A DNA stretch of 64,000 nt from positions 1,116,001 through 1,180,000 of the forward strand of contig JAWKUN010000002.1 of NCBI GenBank assembly GCA_041398565.1, given 5' to 3'. This document shows, in pieces, positions 43,090 through 52,024 of this stretch. Below the pieces are notes generated by a model. The model saw only the letters and a program-made list of their open reading frames with translations. It was not told the DNA's origin and ran no database searches. Source of the stretch: DATGPD01 sp041398565 (lineage in GTDB: Bacteria > Planctomycetota > UBA1135 > UBA2386). How positions within the stretch are numbered: position 1 is the stretch's first letter; each line of letters opens with the position of its first letter. The translations under genes and the position numbers were made by a program.

Positions 43090-45327
43090 GTGGCCCGCCC
43101 TCGTTTCCGTCCGCGTTCGTTCTCGTTCCCGCTCCACTGTGCGGCCCTCGGCGTTTGCCTGGCCGCTTGCGCCGGAGGTGCCCAGCAGGGCGCAACCGGG
43201 CCTGCGGGGCGCGCCGCCGTGCCGGGGCCTGACGTCGACTCCGTGCTGGCGCGCTCGATCCGTGTTTTCGCGGCCGACGGTCGCGAGCTCGACCTCGAGT
43301 GCGCGCTCGACGCCGTCGCCGGGTCCGACGTCGTGTTCTGCGGCGAGACGCACCTCGACGACGTCACGCACGCCACCGAGCTGGCGGTGTACGACGGTCT
43401 GCTGCGCCGGCGTGGGGGCAAGGTCGTGCTGGCGATGGAGATGTTCTCGACCGACGAGCAGGAGGCCCTCGACGACTACACCGCTGGCCGCATCGACGAG
43501 GCGACCTTCGTGCAGCGGAGCCAGCCGTGGGGCAACTACGCGACCGGCTACCGCGCGCTGATCGAGCGCGCGCGCCGCGAGCATCTGCCGGTGGTCGGCT
43601 CGAATGCGCCGCAGATGCTGGTGCGCAAGGTCGGGATGGGCGGTGCCGAGGCGTGGCGTGCGCTCAGCGACAGCGAGCGCGCGCTGATGCCGCCCGAGCT
43701 GCTGCCCAACAGTGCGGCGTACTGGACGCGGGTCGAGCACGCGACGCGCGGGCATGTCGGTGGCAGCGGCGGCAGCGACCCCGAGCGCCTGCTGTATTCG
43801 GGTCAGAGTCTGTGGGACAACACGATGGGCTGGTCGTGCGCGCGCGCCCTCGATCGCTTCCCCGGACACCTCGTGCTGCACGTCAACGGCGGCTTCCACA
43901 CCGCGTACGGCGACGGCACGGCCAGCCAGTTGAAGCGCCGCAAGCCCGGCGCCGCGATGGCGACCCTGCAGATCGCGCCCGTCGCCGACCTGGCAGCAGC
44001 GACCTTCGACGCCGCGGAAGCCGATGCCGACTACACCGTGCTGGCTCTGCGCCGCGCCGCCGGTCTCGACGAGGGCTTCCACACCGTCATCGCCGCGCGC
44101 GACCTGCGCTACCGGCTGCACGTTCCCGATTCGGTCTCGGGTCCGCTGCCGCTCCTGATCTGGCTGCCCGCCGCGGGCCTGCGCGCCGAGGACGGGCTGG
44201 CGACCTGGCGCACGCTGGTGGGTGGTCAGGCCATCGTCGCCGTGCTCGAAGCGCCGTACGCGCAGATCGAGGCCGACCTCGGTCGTGGTGGGAGGTGGTA
44301 CTGGCCGGACACATTCGACGCCGACACCTCGGCGCTGTCGGCGGCGCTCGTCACCCTGCGTCGCTACGTCGCCCGCTACCACGCGGTCGACCCGGCGCGC
44401 GTGGTGCTCGCCGGCGAGGGGGAGGGTGCCACTGCGGTGGCGGCGGCGGCGTTGTGGGGTGACGAGGTGGCGCCGACGGTGCTGGCGTTCACCCCGCGGA
44501 GCTACCGCAAGCTCGGCGAGCGCGGGCTGCCGGACGCCGAAGCCGGGTTCGCGTCGATGCGGGTGTTCGCCGCCGGCGACGCCGCCGATTGGTGGCGCGG
44601 CGAGCTGGCTCAGCACGCGTTCCGCAAAGTGAACGCCGAGGTCGTCGAGCCCGCCGACTCGGTCGCCCTGACGCGCGCGGCGCTCGGCCTACCGGCGCCG
44701 ACGGCGGCAGGCGCGGCGGCGACCTTCTTGGTGCGCGATGGCGGCTCGCCGAGAGCGCAGGCTTGGCGCGACTTGGCGCGGGCCGCGTGCCTGGCCGACG
44801 GCAGAGATGCGCGTTTCGTCACCGTCGCCAGCGATGCGGCGCTGCCGGACGACCTGGCGGAAGGTGCGCGGGCCCTGGCGTTCGCCGGCGAGTGGCCGGC
44901 CGCGCTCGAGCAGGCGGCGACGGCGCGCGGTGTCGCGTTCGTGACGCCGGCGGTGGCTGTCGCTGCCGGGTTGCCGCCGGCGCCAGGTCCGTTCGGCGGC
45001 ACGACGGTGCTGGTGGTACCAGCCGGAGCCAGCGCCGAAGCTCGCGAGGCCTGGCAAGCGGCGGTGGCCCGCAACCCCATGCAGCGCTACGGCCGCTTCT
45101 TCCGTCTGGAGCTGGCCTACGCCGACGGCTCCCCGAGCCTCGGCGACGCGCTGGCCAACATGGTGGCGGCGCACCGCAGCAACGCGCTGGTGGTGCCGGC
45201 GGTCTTCTGCGCCGATGCCGCGACGATGTTGGGGCTGCAGCAGCAGGCCGCCGCCTACGCCGACAAAGTCGACCTGGCGTGGCTGCCGGGACTCGGCGGC
45301 CGGCTGGCACCCGTGGTCGGCCGGTAG
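43090..45327 (+). CDS. ChaN-family lipoprotein fused to a hydrolase-like domain
   Basis: A 745-residue protein with lipobox LAAC (Cys27), GTG start. Residues about 50-310 match the ChaN/DUF399 family: FCGETHLDD, LAMEMFSTDEQEAL, QPWGNYATGYRALIE and HVNGGFHTAYGDG; ChaN of Campylobacter binds haem. Residues about 330-540 look like an alpha/beta hydrolase (PLPLLIWLPAAG, then the elbow GEGEG at 442-446), but the elbow has Gly at the nucleophile position, so it is likely inactive. The rest is a second, weaker domain. It converges on pelG with 7 nt between. Haem or iron handling is the best guess. Confidence 0.75.
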   Translation: MARPRFRPRSFSFPLHCAALGVCLAACAGGAQQGATGPAGRAAVPGPDVDSVLARSIRVFAADGRELDLECALDAVAGSDVVFCGETHLDDVTHATELAVYDGLLRRRGGKVVLAMEMFSTDEQEALDDYTAGRIDEATFVQRSQPWGNYATGYRALIERARREHLPVVGSNAPQMLVRKVGMGGAEAWRALSDSERALMPPELLPNSAAYWTRVEHATRGHVGGSGGSDPERLLYSGQSLWDNTMGWSCARALDRFPGHLVLHVNGGFHTAYGDGTASQLKRRKPGAAMATLQIAPVADLAAATFDAAEADADYTVLALRRAAGLDEGFHTVIAARDLRYRLHVPDSVSGPLPLLIWLPAAGLRAEDGLATWRTLVGGQAIVAVLEAPYAQIEADLGRGGRWYWPDTFDADTSALSAALVTLRRYVARYHAVDPARVVLAGEGEGATAVAAAALWGDEVAPTVLAFTPRSYRKLGERGLPDAEAGFASMRVFAAGDAADWWRGELAQHAFRKVNAEVVEPADSVALTRAALGLPAPTAAGAAATFLVRDGGSPRAQAWRDLARAACLADGRDARFVTVASDAALPDDLAEGARALAFAGEWPAALEQAATARGVAFVTPAVAVAAGLPPAPGPFGGTTVLVVPAGASAEAREAWQAAVARNPMQRYGRFFRLELAYADGSPSLGDALANMVAAHRSNALVVPAVFCADAATMLGLQQQAAAYADKVDLAWLPGLGGRLAPVVGR

Positions 45328-45334
45328 CGACCCA

Positions 45335-46717
45335 TCAGCGCGCCGGCGGTTTGCCGGCGTGCGTGGCGAAGGTCTCGTATTCGAGGGCGCCGATCCGGCG
45401 CGTCAGCTTGGCGAAGGCCACGACCAGCGAGACGAGGGCGGCGAGCGCGTAGCCGCTGCCGTAGGCGGCGAAGCCGATCTTCACCGACGCGACCGACAGC
45501 GTGGCGTTCAGCACCAGGAACAGGACCGAGCTCGACAGCGCGTCCTTCTGCAGGTCGAAGTAGAGCAGCAGGAGCGACGTGATGAGGAAGCCGACGTGGA
45601 AGAACGCTCCGAGGCACGCCACGCGGAAGACGTGCACCGCGCCCGGCGGCATCGCCACGGCGTCGAGGATCTGTGGAGCCAGCAGGATGACGGCGAGGGT
45701 GACGGCGCCTTGTACCCGCACCAGACGCCCGGCACCCTCCCACAGGTTCTCGGTCATCTCCTTGCGGCGCCATGCCACTTCGCGCAGCGGCATGCCCTGG
45801 GTGATCGCGGCGTAGTAGCCGCGGTAGTGTTGGTAGAAGCCGGTCTCGAAGTGGACCAAGTTGATGGCCAGTGCCGGCACCACGCTGAGATAGGCGAGGA
45901 AGCAGCACGTGTCGTACAGCGGGTGGAAGCGGATGAGCGGGTGGCTGCCGATCCCGTCGGAGTACCAGAACACGACCTTGTCGACCCAGATTGCGGCGCT
46001 GTAGGCGAAGCCGACGAACACCAGGCGCGGGTACTGGCGCAGCGCGCGACCGAGGTCGAAGCTGCGCCCGCGCGCGGCGGCGGTCCCGCGCAGGATGAGT
46101 CGGCACAGCAGCGCCAGGGTCAGCGCCTGGCCCGTGCCGTAGGCCGCCACCGCGCCGCCGATCCCGTTGCCCGGACCGAGTGCGTACATGCTCACCAACG
46201 AGGTCAACATGCCGGCGATGAAGGCCAACAGGATCGGGCCGTACTGGCGCACGACCGTCAGCCAGGCGACCGCCAGCCAGACGATCGAGACGACGACGTA
46301 GAGCGCGGTCCAGGCCAGGGTCAGTCGGGCGTCGAAACCGCCGGCGGTGCAGAACAAGAGACCACTCGCTCCCTGAACGGCGCCGGTGAGCGCCACGGCG
46401 GCGGTGAAGCTGGGCAGCACCTGATCGTGTCGGCCGACGTAGAGCAGGTCGGACAGGAACCTGGTGAAGGGCATCTGCACCAGACCGACGGTGAGCAGGC
46501 TCAGGGCGAAGGCACTGGTGACGAGCGCGCGGAAGTTGCGGCTGTCCTCGACGCCGAGCACGCCGTCGCCGGCGATGTTGAGCAGCACCAGGGTGATGAC
46601 GGTGAGGATCCAGGGTCCCGACGAGATGAGACCGGCGCACGCGTAGGCGTAGCTCTTGTTGAGCAGCCCGAAGCGCCCCAGAGCCAGCCGCCGCAGCTCG
46701 AAGCCGATGCCCGCCAT
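45335..46717 (-). CDS. pelG: Pel polysaccharide inner-membrane transporter PelG
   Basis: A 460-residue polytopic membrane protein with about 12 hydrophobic helices and the highly typical PelG start MAGIGFELRRLALGRFGLLN. HPLYDTCCFLAYLSVVPALA and FETGFYQHYRGYY are further PelG-like stretches. PelG is the MOP-superfamily-like component that, with PelD, PelE and PelF, makes the Pel synthase/export complex in the inner membrane. Length matches the Pseudomonas protein of about 456. I took the ATG at 46717, one nt from the pelF stop, over an in-frame one nine codons earlier. It is the last gene of the operon. Confidence 0.93.
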   Translation of the reverse strand: MAGIGFELRRLALGRFGLLNKSYAYACAGLISSGPWILTVITLVLLNIAGDGVLGVEDSRNFRALVTSAFALSLLTVGLVQMPFTRFLSDLLYVGRHDQVLPSFTAAVALTGAVQGASGLLFCTAGGFDARLTLAWTALYVVVSIVWLAVAWLTVVRQYGPILLAFIAGMLTSLVSMYALGPGNGIGGAVAAYGTGQALTLALLCRLILRGTAAARGRSFDLGRALRQYPRLVFVGFAYSAAIWVDKVVFWYSDGIGSHPLIRFHPLYDTCCFLAYLSVVPALAINLVHFETGFYQHYRGYYAAITQGMPLREVAWRRKEMTENLWEGAGRLVRVQGAVTLAVILLAPQILDAVAMPPGAVHVFRVACLGAFFHVGFLITSLLLLYFDLQKDALSSSVLFLVLNATLSVASVKIGFAAYGSGYALAALVSLVVAFAKLTRRIGALEYETFATHAGKPPAR

Positions 46718-46718
46718 G

Positions 46719-48239
46719 TCACGCCGCTCCCTGCGCCCGGCCACGGCGCACCATGTCGGTGTAGATCTGGCGGTAGGTCTCGATCATCGCACTCTGGCTG
46801 TAGAACCGCACGACGCGCTGCTTCAGGCTCTCGCCCATGCTGCGCCGCATGTCGGCGTCGGCATACAGCTCGAGCACGGCGCGCGCCGTGGCCCCGGGCG
46901 AAGCGATCGGGGTGAGGCGGCCGCCCGGGCCCAGCGCACGGTCCTCGGCGGTGCGTCCCTCGAGCAGTTCTCGGCAGCAGCCGACGTCGGTCGACACCAC
47001 CGGCACACCGACGGCCCCGGCCTCGAGGACCACCAGCGGTTGCGCCTCGGAGATGCTGGTCAGGACCAGCACGTCGAGGTCGTGGAGCTCTTCGGCCAGG
47101 TTCTTCTTGCCCTCGAAGGCCACGTTGTCGCCGAGGCCCAACTCGCCGGCGAGGTGCTTGCAGTCTTCGGCATACTCGGGGTCCTCCTGCGTCGGACCGA
47201 GCACGCGCACGCGCAGCGTCGGCACGACGTCGGCCACCAGTCGCATCGCGGCGATGAAGGTGCGCACGTCCTTGATCGGACACACGCGGCCGACGAAGCC
47301 GACGGTGAACGGGGCGTCTTCGCCGCGCGCGCGGTGGCGCTCGGCGGTCGCCTGGAAGCGGGCCACGTCGATGCCGTTGGGTACCACTTCGATCTTGTCG
47401 GCATCGGCGCCGTCGCGGATCTGCTCGGTCTTGTTGCCCCCGTACAGGGTGAAGATGCGGTCGGCGTGCGCATAGCAGGTGCGGCTCAGCATCGCAAAGT
47501 GCCGGTTCCACATCTTCTTGAAGTACGGAGCGGTGACGTCGAGCAGGGCGCGACCCTCGCGGCTCTCGGGGATCCACGCGGCGGTGGCGATCTCGATGCG
47601 CCGCTCCTTGGTGTAGATGCCGTGCTCGGTGAGGATCATCGGCGCGCCGAAGCGCAGCTTGGCCAGGGCCGCCAGATAGCCGGCGTAGCCGGTCGAGACG
47701 GTGTGGTAGGCACGGGCGCGCGGGATCGGCACGCGCAGGGTGTCGATGAGCGGCTCGTGCAGGAACATCCAGTTCCAGAAGAAGCTCTGGAAGCTCTGGC
47801 TGCCCGCCTCCTCCTCGTAGCGCTCGACCAGTTCGCGCCAGAACGGCTGTGACAGGAGCGAGGCGCCCGACGGCGGCGGTGTGCCACCACAGACGTTGAG
47901 GGCCGCGGCCAGGGGCTCGATGCCGTGCACATCGCTCGTGGCGAAGCACTCGGTGAACTGGCAGAACGCGCGCACGAACGTCGCTTCGCGGCGGTCCAGG
48001 TCGTGCCGCGGTCGGGCGCGCTCGTCGCGCTGCAGGAAGGTCTCGGCCAGGCCGACCACGTTGTCGGGCAACGCGTACGCGTGCTTGTCGAAGAAGCCTC
48101 GGTGCGGCGAGATGTGCAGCACGCTGAACCGCAGCTCGGGCATCTGCGTGACCAGTTGGTGCACCCAGCTCGAGACGCCGCCGGGCACGTACGGATACGT
48201 GCCCTCCAACACCAGGCAGACGTCGGGGAGGTCGCTCAC
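46719..48239 (-). CDS. pelF: Pel polysaccharide glycosyltransferase PelF
   Basis: A 506-residue GT4-type glycosyltransferase, the same size as Pseudomonas PelF (507). The N-terminus DVCLVLEGTYPYVPGGVSSW is the PelF signature; ILTEHGIYTKERR, GFVGRVCPIKDVRTF and SEAQPLVVLEAGAVGVPVV supply the nucleotide-sugar site and the E-x7-E retaining motif. PelF polymerises N-acetylgalactosamine from UDP-GalNAc in the cytoplasm. The start is GTG at 48239, overlapping the pelE stop (GTGA). A much longer open frame upstream is the shadow of pelE. Confidence 0.95.
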   Translation of the reverse strand: MSDLPDVCLVLEGTYPYVPGGVSSWVHQLVTQMPELRFSVLHISPHRGFFDKHAYALPDNVVGLAETFLQRDERARPRHDLDRREATFVRAFCQFTECFATSDVHGIEPLAAALNVCGGTPPPSGASLLSQPFWRELVERYEEEAGSQSFQSFFWNWMFLHEPLIDTLRVPIPRARAYHTVSTGYAGYLAALAKLRFGAPMILTEHGIYTKERRIEIATAAWIPESREGRALLDVTAPYFKKMWNRHFAMLSRTCYAHADRIFTLYGGNKTEQIRDGADADKIEVVPNGIDVARFQATAERHRARGEDAPFTVGFVGRVCPIKDVRTFIAAMRLVADVVPTLRVRVLGPTQEDPEYAEDCKHLAGELGLGDNVAFEGKKNLAEELHDLDVLVLTSISEAQPLVVLEAGAVGVPVVSTDVGCCRELLEGRTAEDRALGPGGRLTPIASPGATARAVLELYADADMRRSMGESLKQRVVRFYSQSAMIETYRQIYTDMVRRGRAQGAA

Positions 48240-49324
48240 GATCCGACTCCGGCGCGCTCGGCGCGCCGCTGCACCAGGGCCTGCAGCCAGTCCGGCAGCG
48301 TCAGGCGGCGGTGCAGCAGGCGATCGGCGGCAGCGTGTGCCAGGGCGAAGTCGCGGTGGCGGAAGGCGATCTCGGCCTCCGCCACGCACACTTCGGGTCG
48401 GTCGCGGTCGTCGTCGCGGACGTGGTCGAGGGCACGTAGGGCGTGCGCGTGGTCGCCGAGATCGCTGAGCGTGCGCGCGTACACGGCAGCGACGCGCCAC
48501 TGCCGTGGGTCGGCCAGCCAGGCTTCCTCGGCGAGCCGCGCGCCGCGCTGCAGGTGGTAGCGGCGCATCTCCGGGTCGAGCAGGCCGCTGGTGGCGTACG
48601 TCTGGTGCGCCTCGGCGGCCTCGGTCAGGAGCTGGTGGCGCGCGCCGTCTTCGGCGGCGAGCTGGGCCGTATCCTCGACCTTCGCCTGCAGCGTGGCCAG
48701 GCGGCTCTCGTGCACGCGCGACAGAGCCTGCAGCTCGCCGTAGGCACACAAGCGCAGCTCGACGTTGTCGCCGTAGAGCATCTCGCGCAGCATGCCGAGG
48801 TGGCGGGGCGTGCCACGCTGAGCCAGTTTGCGCAGGGCGTTCTGTTTGTGGTCGAGCGAGCCACGCCGGAGCACCTCCGAGAAGCTCATGACGTCGTGTG
48901 GGAGCGCGTCGTCCTCTTCGGTGGCGACCACACCGGGCAAGCCGCTGCGCCCGACCATGCGTTCGTGCTGCTCGAACCAAGCGTGCGCGTCGACCGTGCT
49001 GGCGCGCACGCGCCTTGGGAACAGCCAGGCGAGGCTGGCGCCGAACAGCGGTACGAACAGCGCCGTCAGGAGAACCAGGTCCAGCTCGACCTGACGGCGT
49101 CCTCGGTCGGCATCGGCACCGGCGGTGCCGTGGGGGGCGATCCGCAGGCGCGCCGCAGCCACGCACAGGATCGTGGCGGTCACGTGCAGCAAGGAGGCCT
49201 GCACCGCGGTCACCGCCGGTGTGGGGCGGAACAGACCCAGGACGGCGCCGACCTCCACCGTCGCGGCACCCATCCCCAGCGCGACGCCGGCAGCGCCGTA
49301 GAGCCTGGCCGTCAGCGTCGCCAT
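48236..49324 (-). CDS. pelE: PelE-like membrane/TPR protein
   Basis: A 362-residue protein. Two or three hydrophobic helices (about 5-32, 38-60 and 82-103), then a cytoplasmic helical region with TPR-like pairs (RRYHLQRGARLAEEAWLADP, AVYARTLSDLGDHAHALRAL, AEIAFRHRDFALAHAAADRL). Pseudomonas PelE (about 329) has two helices followed by TPRs and binds PelF. Sequence is weakly conserved, so the call uses topology and position. It overlaps pelD by 13 nt and pelF by 4 nt. Confidence 0.8.
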   Translation of the reverse strand: MATLTARLYGAAGVALGMGAATVEVGAVLGLFRPTPAVTAVQASLLHVTATILCVAAARLRIAPHGTAGADADRGRRQVELDLVLLTALFVPLFGASLAWLFPRRVRASTVDAHAWFEQHERMVGRSGLPGVVATEEDDALPHDVMSFSEVLRRGSLDHKQNALRKLAQRGTPRHLGMLREMLYGDNVELRLCAYGELQALSRVHESRLATLQAKVEDTAQLAAEDGARHQLLTEAAEAHQTYATSGLLDPEMRRYHLQRGARLAEEAWLADPRQWRVAAVYARTLSDLGDHAHALRALDHVRDDDRDRPEVCVAEAEIAFRHRDFALAHAAADRLLHRRLTLPDWLQALVQRRAERAGVGS

Positions 49325-52023
49325 CGCCGCAGCCTCCTGCCCAGGGAGCGTCGCCGCCGCAGGCCTGACCGAGCCCGCTTGCCGCGGCGCGCCGGGGTCG
49401 CCGCGCCGCTGCCTGAGGTGTCGGGGGTGTCGGCGGCATCGTCTTCGTCGCCGTCTCTGACGTCGCGGAGGTCCGGTCGGTCGTGCTCGCCCTCGCCGTC
49501 GCTGGTCGTGAGCTCGTGTCCGGACGCCGGCGAACCCTCGTCGCCGAGCGCTGCCGCCAGTTGGGCGCGCTCGGCAGCGTCGAGGCCGGCGGCGAAGTCA
49601 CCGAGTTCGGCGTCTGCGGCTGGCTCGATCGGCGCGCGGTCCATCTCCCGCACCAATGCGTCGGCCAGGGCGTCGATCTCGTCCGCGTCGGGGGCTACCG
49701 GCTCGACTCCGAAGATCTTGGCGAGGGCGGCTTGCTCGGCGGAGACCGGCCCGCTCGATGGGAGATCGTCGGGCGCTACCGGTGCCAACGGTTCCGGCAC
49801 GGCCGGCAGGTTCTGCGTCTGCTCGACCAAGCGATCGATCAAGCGCTGCGCTTCGCCCGGCGCACCGGTGAGGACGAACACCTCGTGCCGGACGGCCGCG
49901 ACCACGTCGTCGGACAGGCGGCCGCCGAGCAGCTCGAGGAGATCTCCGACCAGCGTGAACGCCACGACGCCGGCGGCGTCAGGCAGCAGCATGGCGAAGT
50001 GGTCGTCGCTCAACCGATACATCCCGTCGGTGGCCCGCAGCAGGCGACCGTGCTGCTGCTCCATGTGCTGCGCGAAGAGGTCGCGCTGCCGGCGATCCTC
50101 CACGTCGAGCCACATGGCCACGACGAACAGCTCGTAGTCGCCACGCATGGCCAGCTCGAGCTCGATGCGGACCGCGCGCACGAAGGCGACGGCGTCGCCG
50201 ATGTCGGCGTGCACCGGCACCTGCACCGGGCAACGTGCGTCCAGCGGTACGCTCGACTTGTTGCGGAAGGCGTCGGTGAGCCTGGCCAGCAGCGAGGGCA
50301 GGCTCGGGTGGTCGTCGTCGGGTGCGTACGCCTCGATGCTCACATCGCCGAGTACGCCGGACGCGGTCATGCGCAGCCGTCGTGCCAGACGCTGGCACAC
50401 GACCTTGGCGCCGTGCAGCGGGGTGTCCGGCAGCACGGCGATCCAGCAGCCCGGGTAGCCGAAGCGGTAGAGGGTGTCGGAGGCGCGCAGCGCACCCGTG
50501 GCGAGGTCGCGCACGCGCGCGTCGAACTCGGCGAGCGTGCTCGCATCTACCGTCTTCAGCGCGGCGGCGTGCAGCGCGATGAGCGAGGTGGTGACCCCTT
50601 GGTGCGTGCAGCGCGCGTCCTCCAGCCGTAGCCGCTCGCCCAGTTCGGTGGCGGTGCCCAGCCACACCTCGGCGACCTCGGTCGCCTTCTTCGGGGTGAA
50701 CTCCTGGGCGCGGCGACCGGCGCGCACTCGTGCCAGGCTCACCGTGGTCCACTCGGCGACACCGTTGAACACCGCTTCGAGGTTCACCGAGTAGCGGTCG
50801 GCCGGCATCTCCTCGAGACACAGCAGCGCCCACAGCACGGTGCTCTGATCGAAGATGGGGGCCACCAGCAGCGGCCCGTCCTTGGGCAGCGGCATCGCCG
50901 GCTCGAAGCCGCTCACCGGCACGGCCTCGCGCACGCACTTGCGCGCCAGCGGCGAGCGCGCCGCCGCCTGCAGTCCGAGGCGGATGGTCGGCTCGGGCCA
51001 GCCGCGCTCGGCGACCAACTCCAAGTGGTCGGGCGCGTCGTCGACCCCGACCGCGACGACCATCAACACGGAGCAGCGGGTGGCGCCGCAGTGTTCCTTC
51101 ACCATGTCGAGGGCGAGCTCGAGGATCTCGCGCTCGTCGGCGAGCTCGAGTCGGCGGGCGACGTCGATCAGGTTGCCGAACTGCGTGCTGTGGTCGAGCA
51201 GCTTCAGCTGGTAGTCGCGGTTGCGCTCGGTGAGCTGCGCGTTGGCTTCGGCCAGGCGTGCCGCGTCTTCGGCGGTGTGTTCGAGGACGCGCCACAGCTT
51301 GCGGTAGCGCAGCAGCAGATCGTCGCGGAACTGGCCGACGAAGAAGGCGGCGAAGCCGAACAAGATCGGCTCCAGCAGCAGGTGGTAGTCGAAGAGCAGG
51401 CGGGGGTCGTCGATGCGCAGCGCCTGCACCGCACCGATGAGGACGAACGTGCCGCCGAGGATGGCCGCGGCGAGGCCGGACCACAGCCCGCGCGCCGCCG
51501 CCATCGGCAGGACGACCAACCAATAGGGGTGGGGGTGTGTCCCGAACGAGCCGATGTGGCCGGTCCACGCCAGCTCGATGCCGACCACCAGGGCGTAGAG
51601 GAGGCCGATCTCGACCAGTGCCGCCACCGTGCGGTTGCGCTCGGGTGGCGCCAGCTCGCTGAGGATCGGCAGGTTGGCGAGCGCCGGCGGCTCCGATGCT
51701 CCGCTCGGTGCGGGCGCCGCGACCGGCGCCTCCGCGGCCGGGGCCGGGTCGGTCTCGGCGGGGACGGGCGGTGCCGGTGGGTCGGGCGGCTTGGTGGCGG
51801 CGGCCGGCGCTGGGGTCGGGCGCATCGGCTGCGCCGACGCCGTCGGCTTGCCGTCGGCGACACGTTCGAGGAGCGAGAAGAACTCGTTGACGCCCGAGGC
51901 GAACCCCTGCGGCAGGCTCTCGGGCAGCTCGGCCTTCATCAGCGCCGACAGCTCGTCGCTGGTGAGCAGCGGCTCCTGCACGTCGCGCGGGCGCGGTGGT
52001 CTCAGCTCGTTCAGGTCGGCCAT
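49312..52023 (-). CDS. pelD: enlarged PelD c-di-GMP receptor with two degenerate GGDEF domains
   Basis: A 903-residue protein, about double Pseudomonas PelD (455). A Pro/Ala-rich cytoplasmic N-terminus (1-130), helices at about 133-152, 166-180, 182-202 and 212-231, a coiled segment, a GAF domain at about 285-430, then two GGDEF-like domains. Domain 1 has RASD (513-516) and, five residues on, GYPGC (522-526) in place of GGDEF. Domain 2 has RATD (663-666) and SDDHF (672-676). Both RxxD sites match the c-di-GMP I-site spacing, and both catalytic motifs are lost, as in PelD. An acidic tail (740-870) ends in an Arg-rich run. In Pseudomonas, c-di-GMP binding to PelD switches on Pel synthesis. Confidence 0.92.
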   Translation of the reverse strand: MADLNELRPPRPRDVQEPLLTSDELSALMKAELPESLPQGFASGVNEFFSLLERVADGKPTASAQPMRPTPAPAAATKPPDPPAPPVPAETDPAPAAEAPVAAPAPSGASEPPALANLPILSELAPPERNRTVAALVEIGLLYALVVGIELAWTGHIGSFGTHPHPYWLVVLPMAAARGLWSGLAAAILGGTFVLIGAVQALRIDDPRLLFDYHLLLEPILFGFAAFFVGQFRDDLLLRYRKLWRVLEHTAEDAARLAEANAQLTERNRDYQLKLLDHSTQFGNLIDVARRLELADEREILELALDMVKEHCGATRCSVLMVVAVGVDDAPDHLELVAERGWPEPTIRLGLQAAARSPLARKCVREAVPVSGFEPAMPLPKDGPLLVAPIFDQSTVLWALLCLEEMPADRYSVNLEAVFNGVAEWTTVSLARVRAGRRAQEFTPKKATEVAEVWLGTATELGERLRLEDARCTHQGVTTSLIALHAAALKTVDASTLAEFDARVRDLATGALRASDTLYRFGYPGCWIAVLPDTPLHGAKVVCQRLARRLRMTASGVLGDVSIEAYAPDDDHPSLPSLLARLTDAFRNKSSVPLDARCPVQVPVHADIGDAVAFVRAVRIELELAMRGDYELFVVAMWLDVEDRRQRDLFAQHMEQQHGRLLRATDGMYRLSDDHFAMLLPDAAGVVAFTLVGDLLELLGGRLSDDVVAAVRHEVFVLTGAPGEAQRLIDRLVEQTQNLPAVPEPLAPVAPDDLPSSGPVSAEQAALAKIFGVEPVAPDADEIDALADALVREMDRAPIEPAADAELGDFAAGLDAAERAQLAAALGDEGSPASGHELTTSDGEGEHDRPDLRDVRDGDEDDAADTPDTSGSGAATPARRGKRARSGLRRRRSLGRRLRRWRR

Positions 52024-52024
52024 G

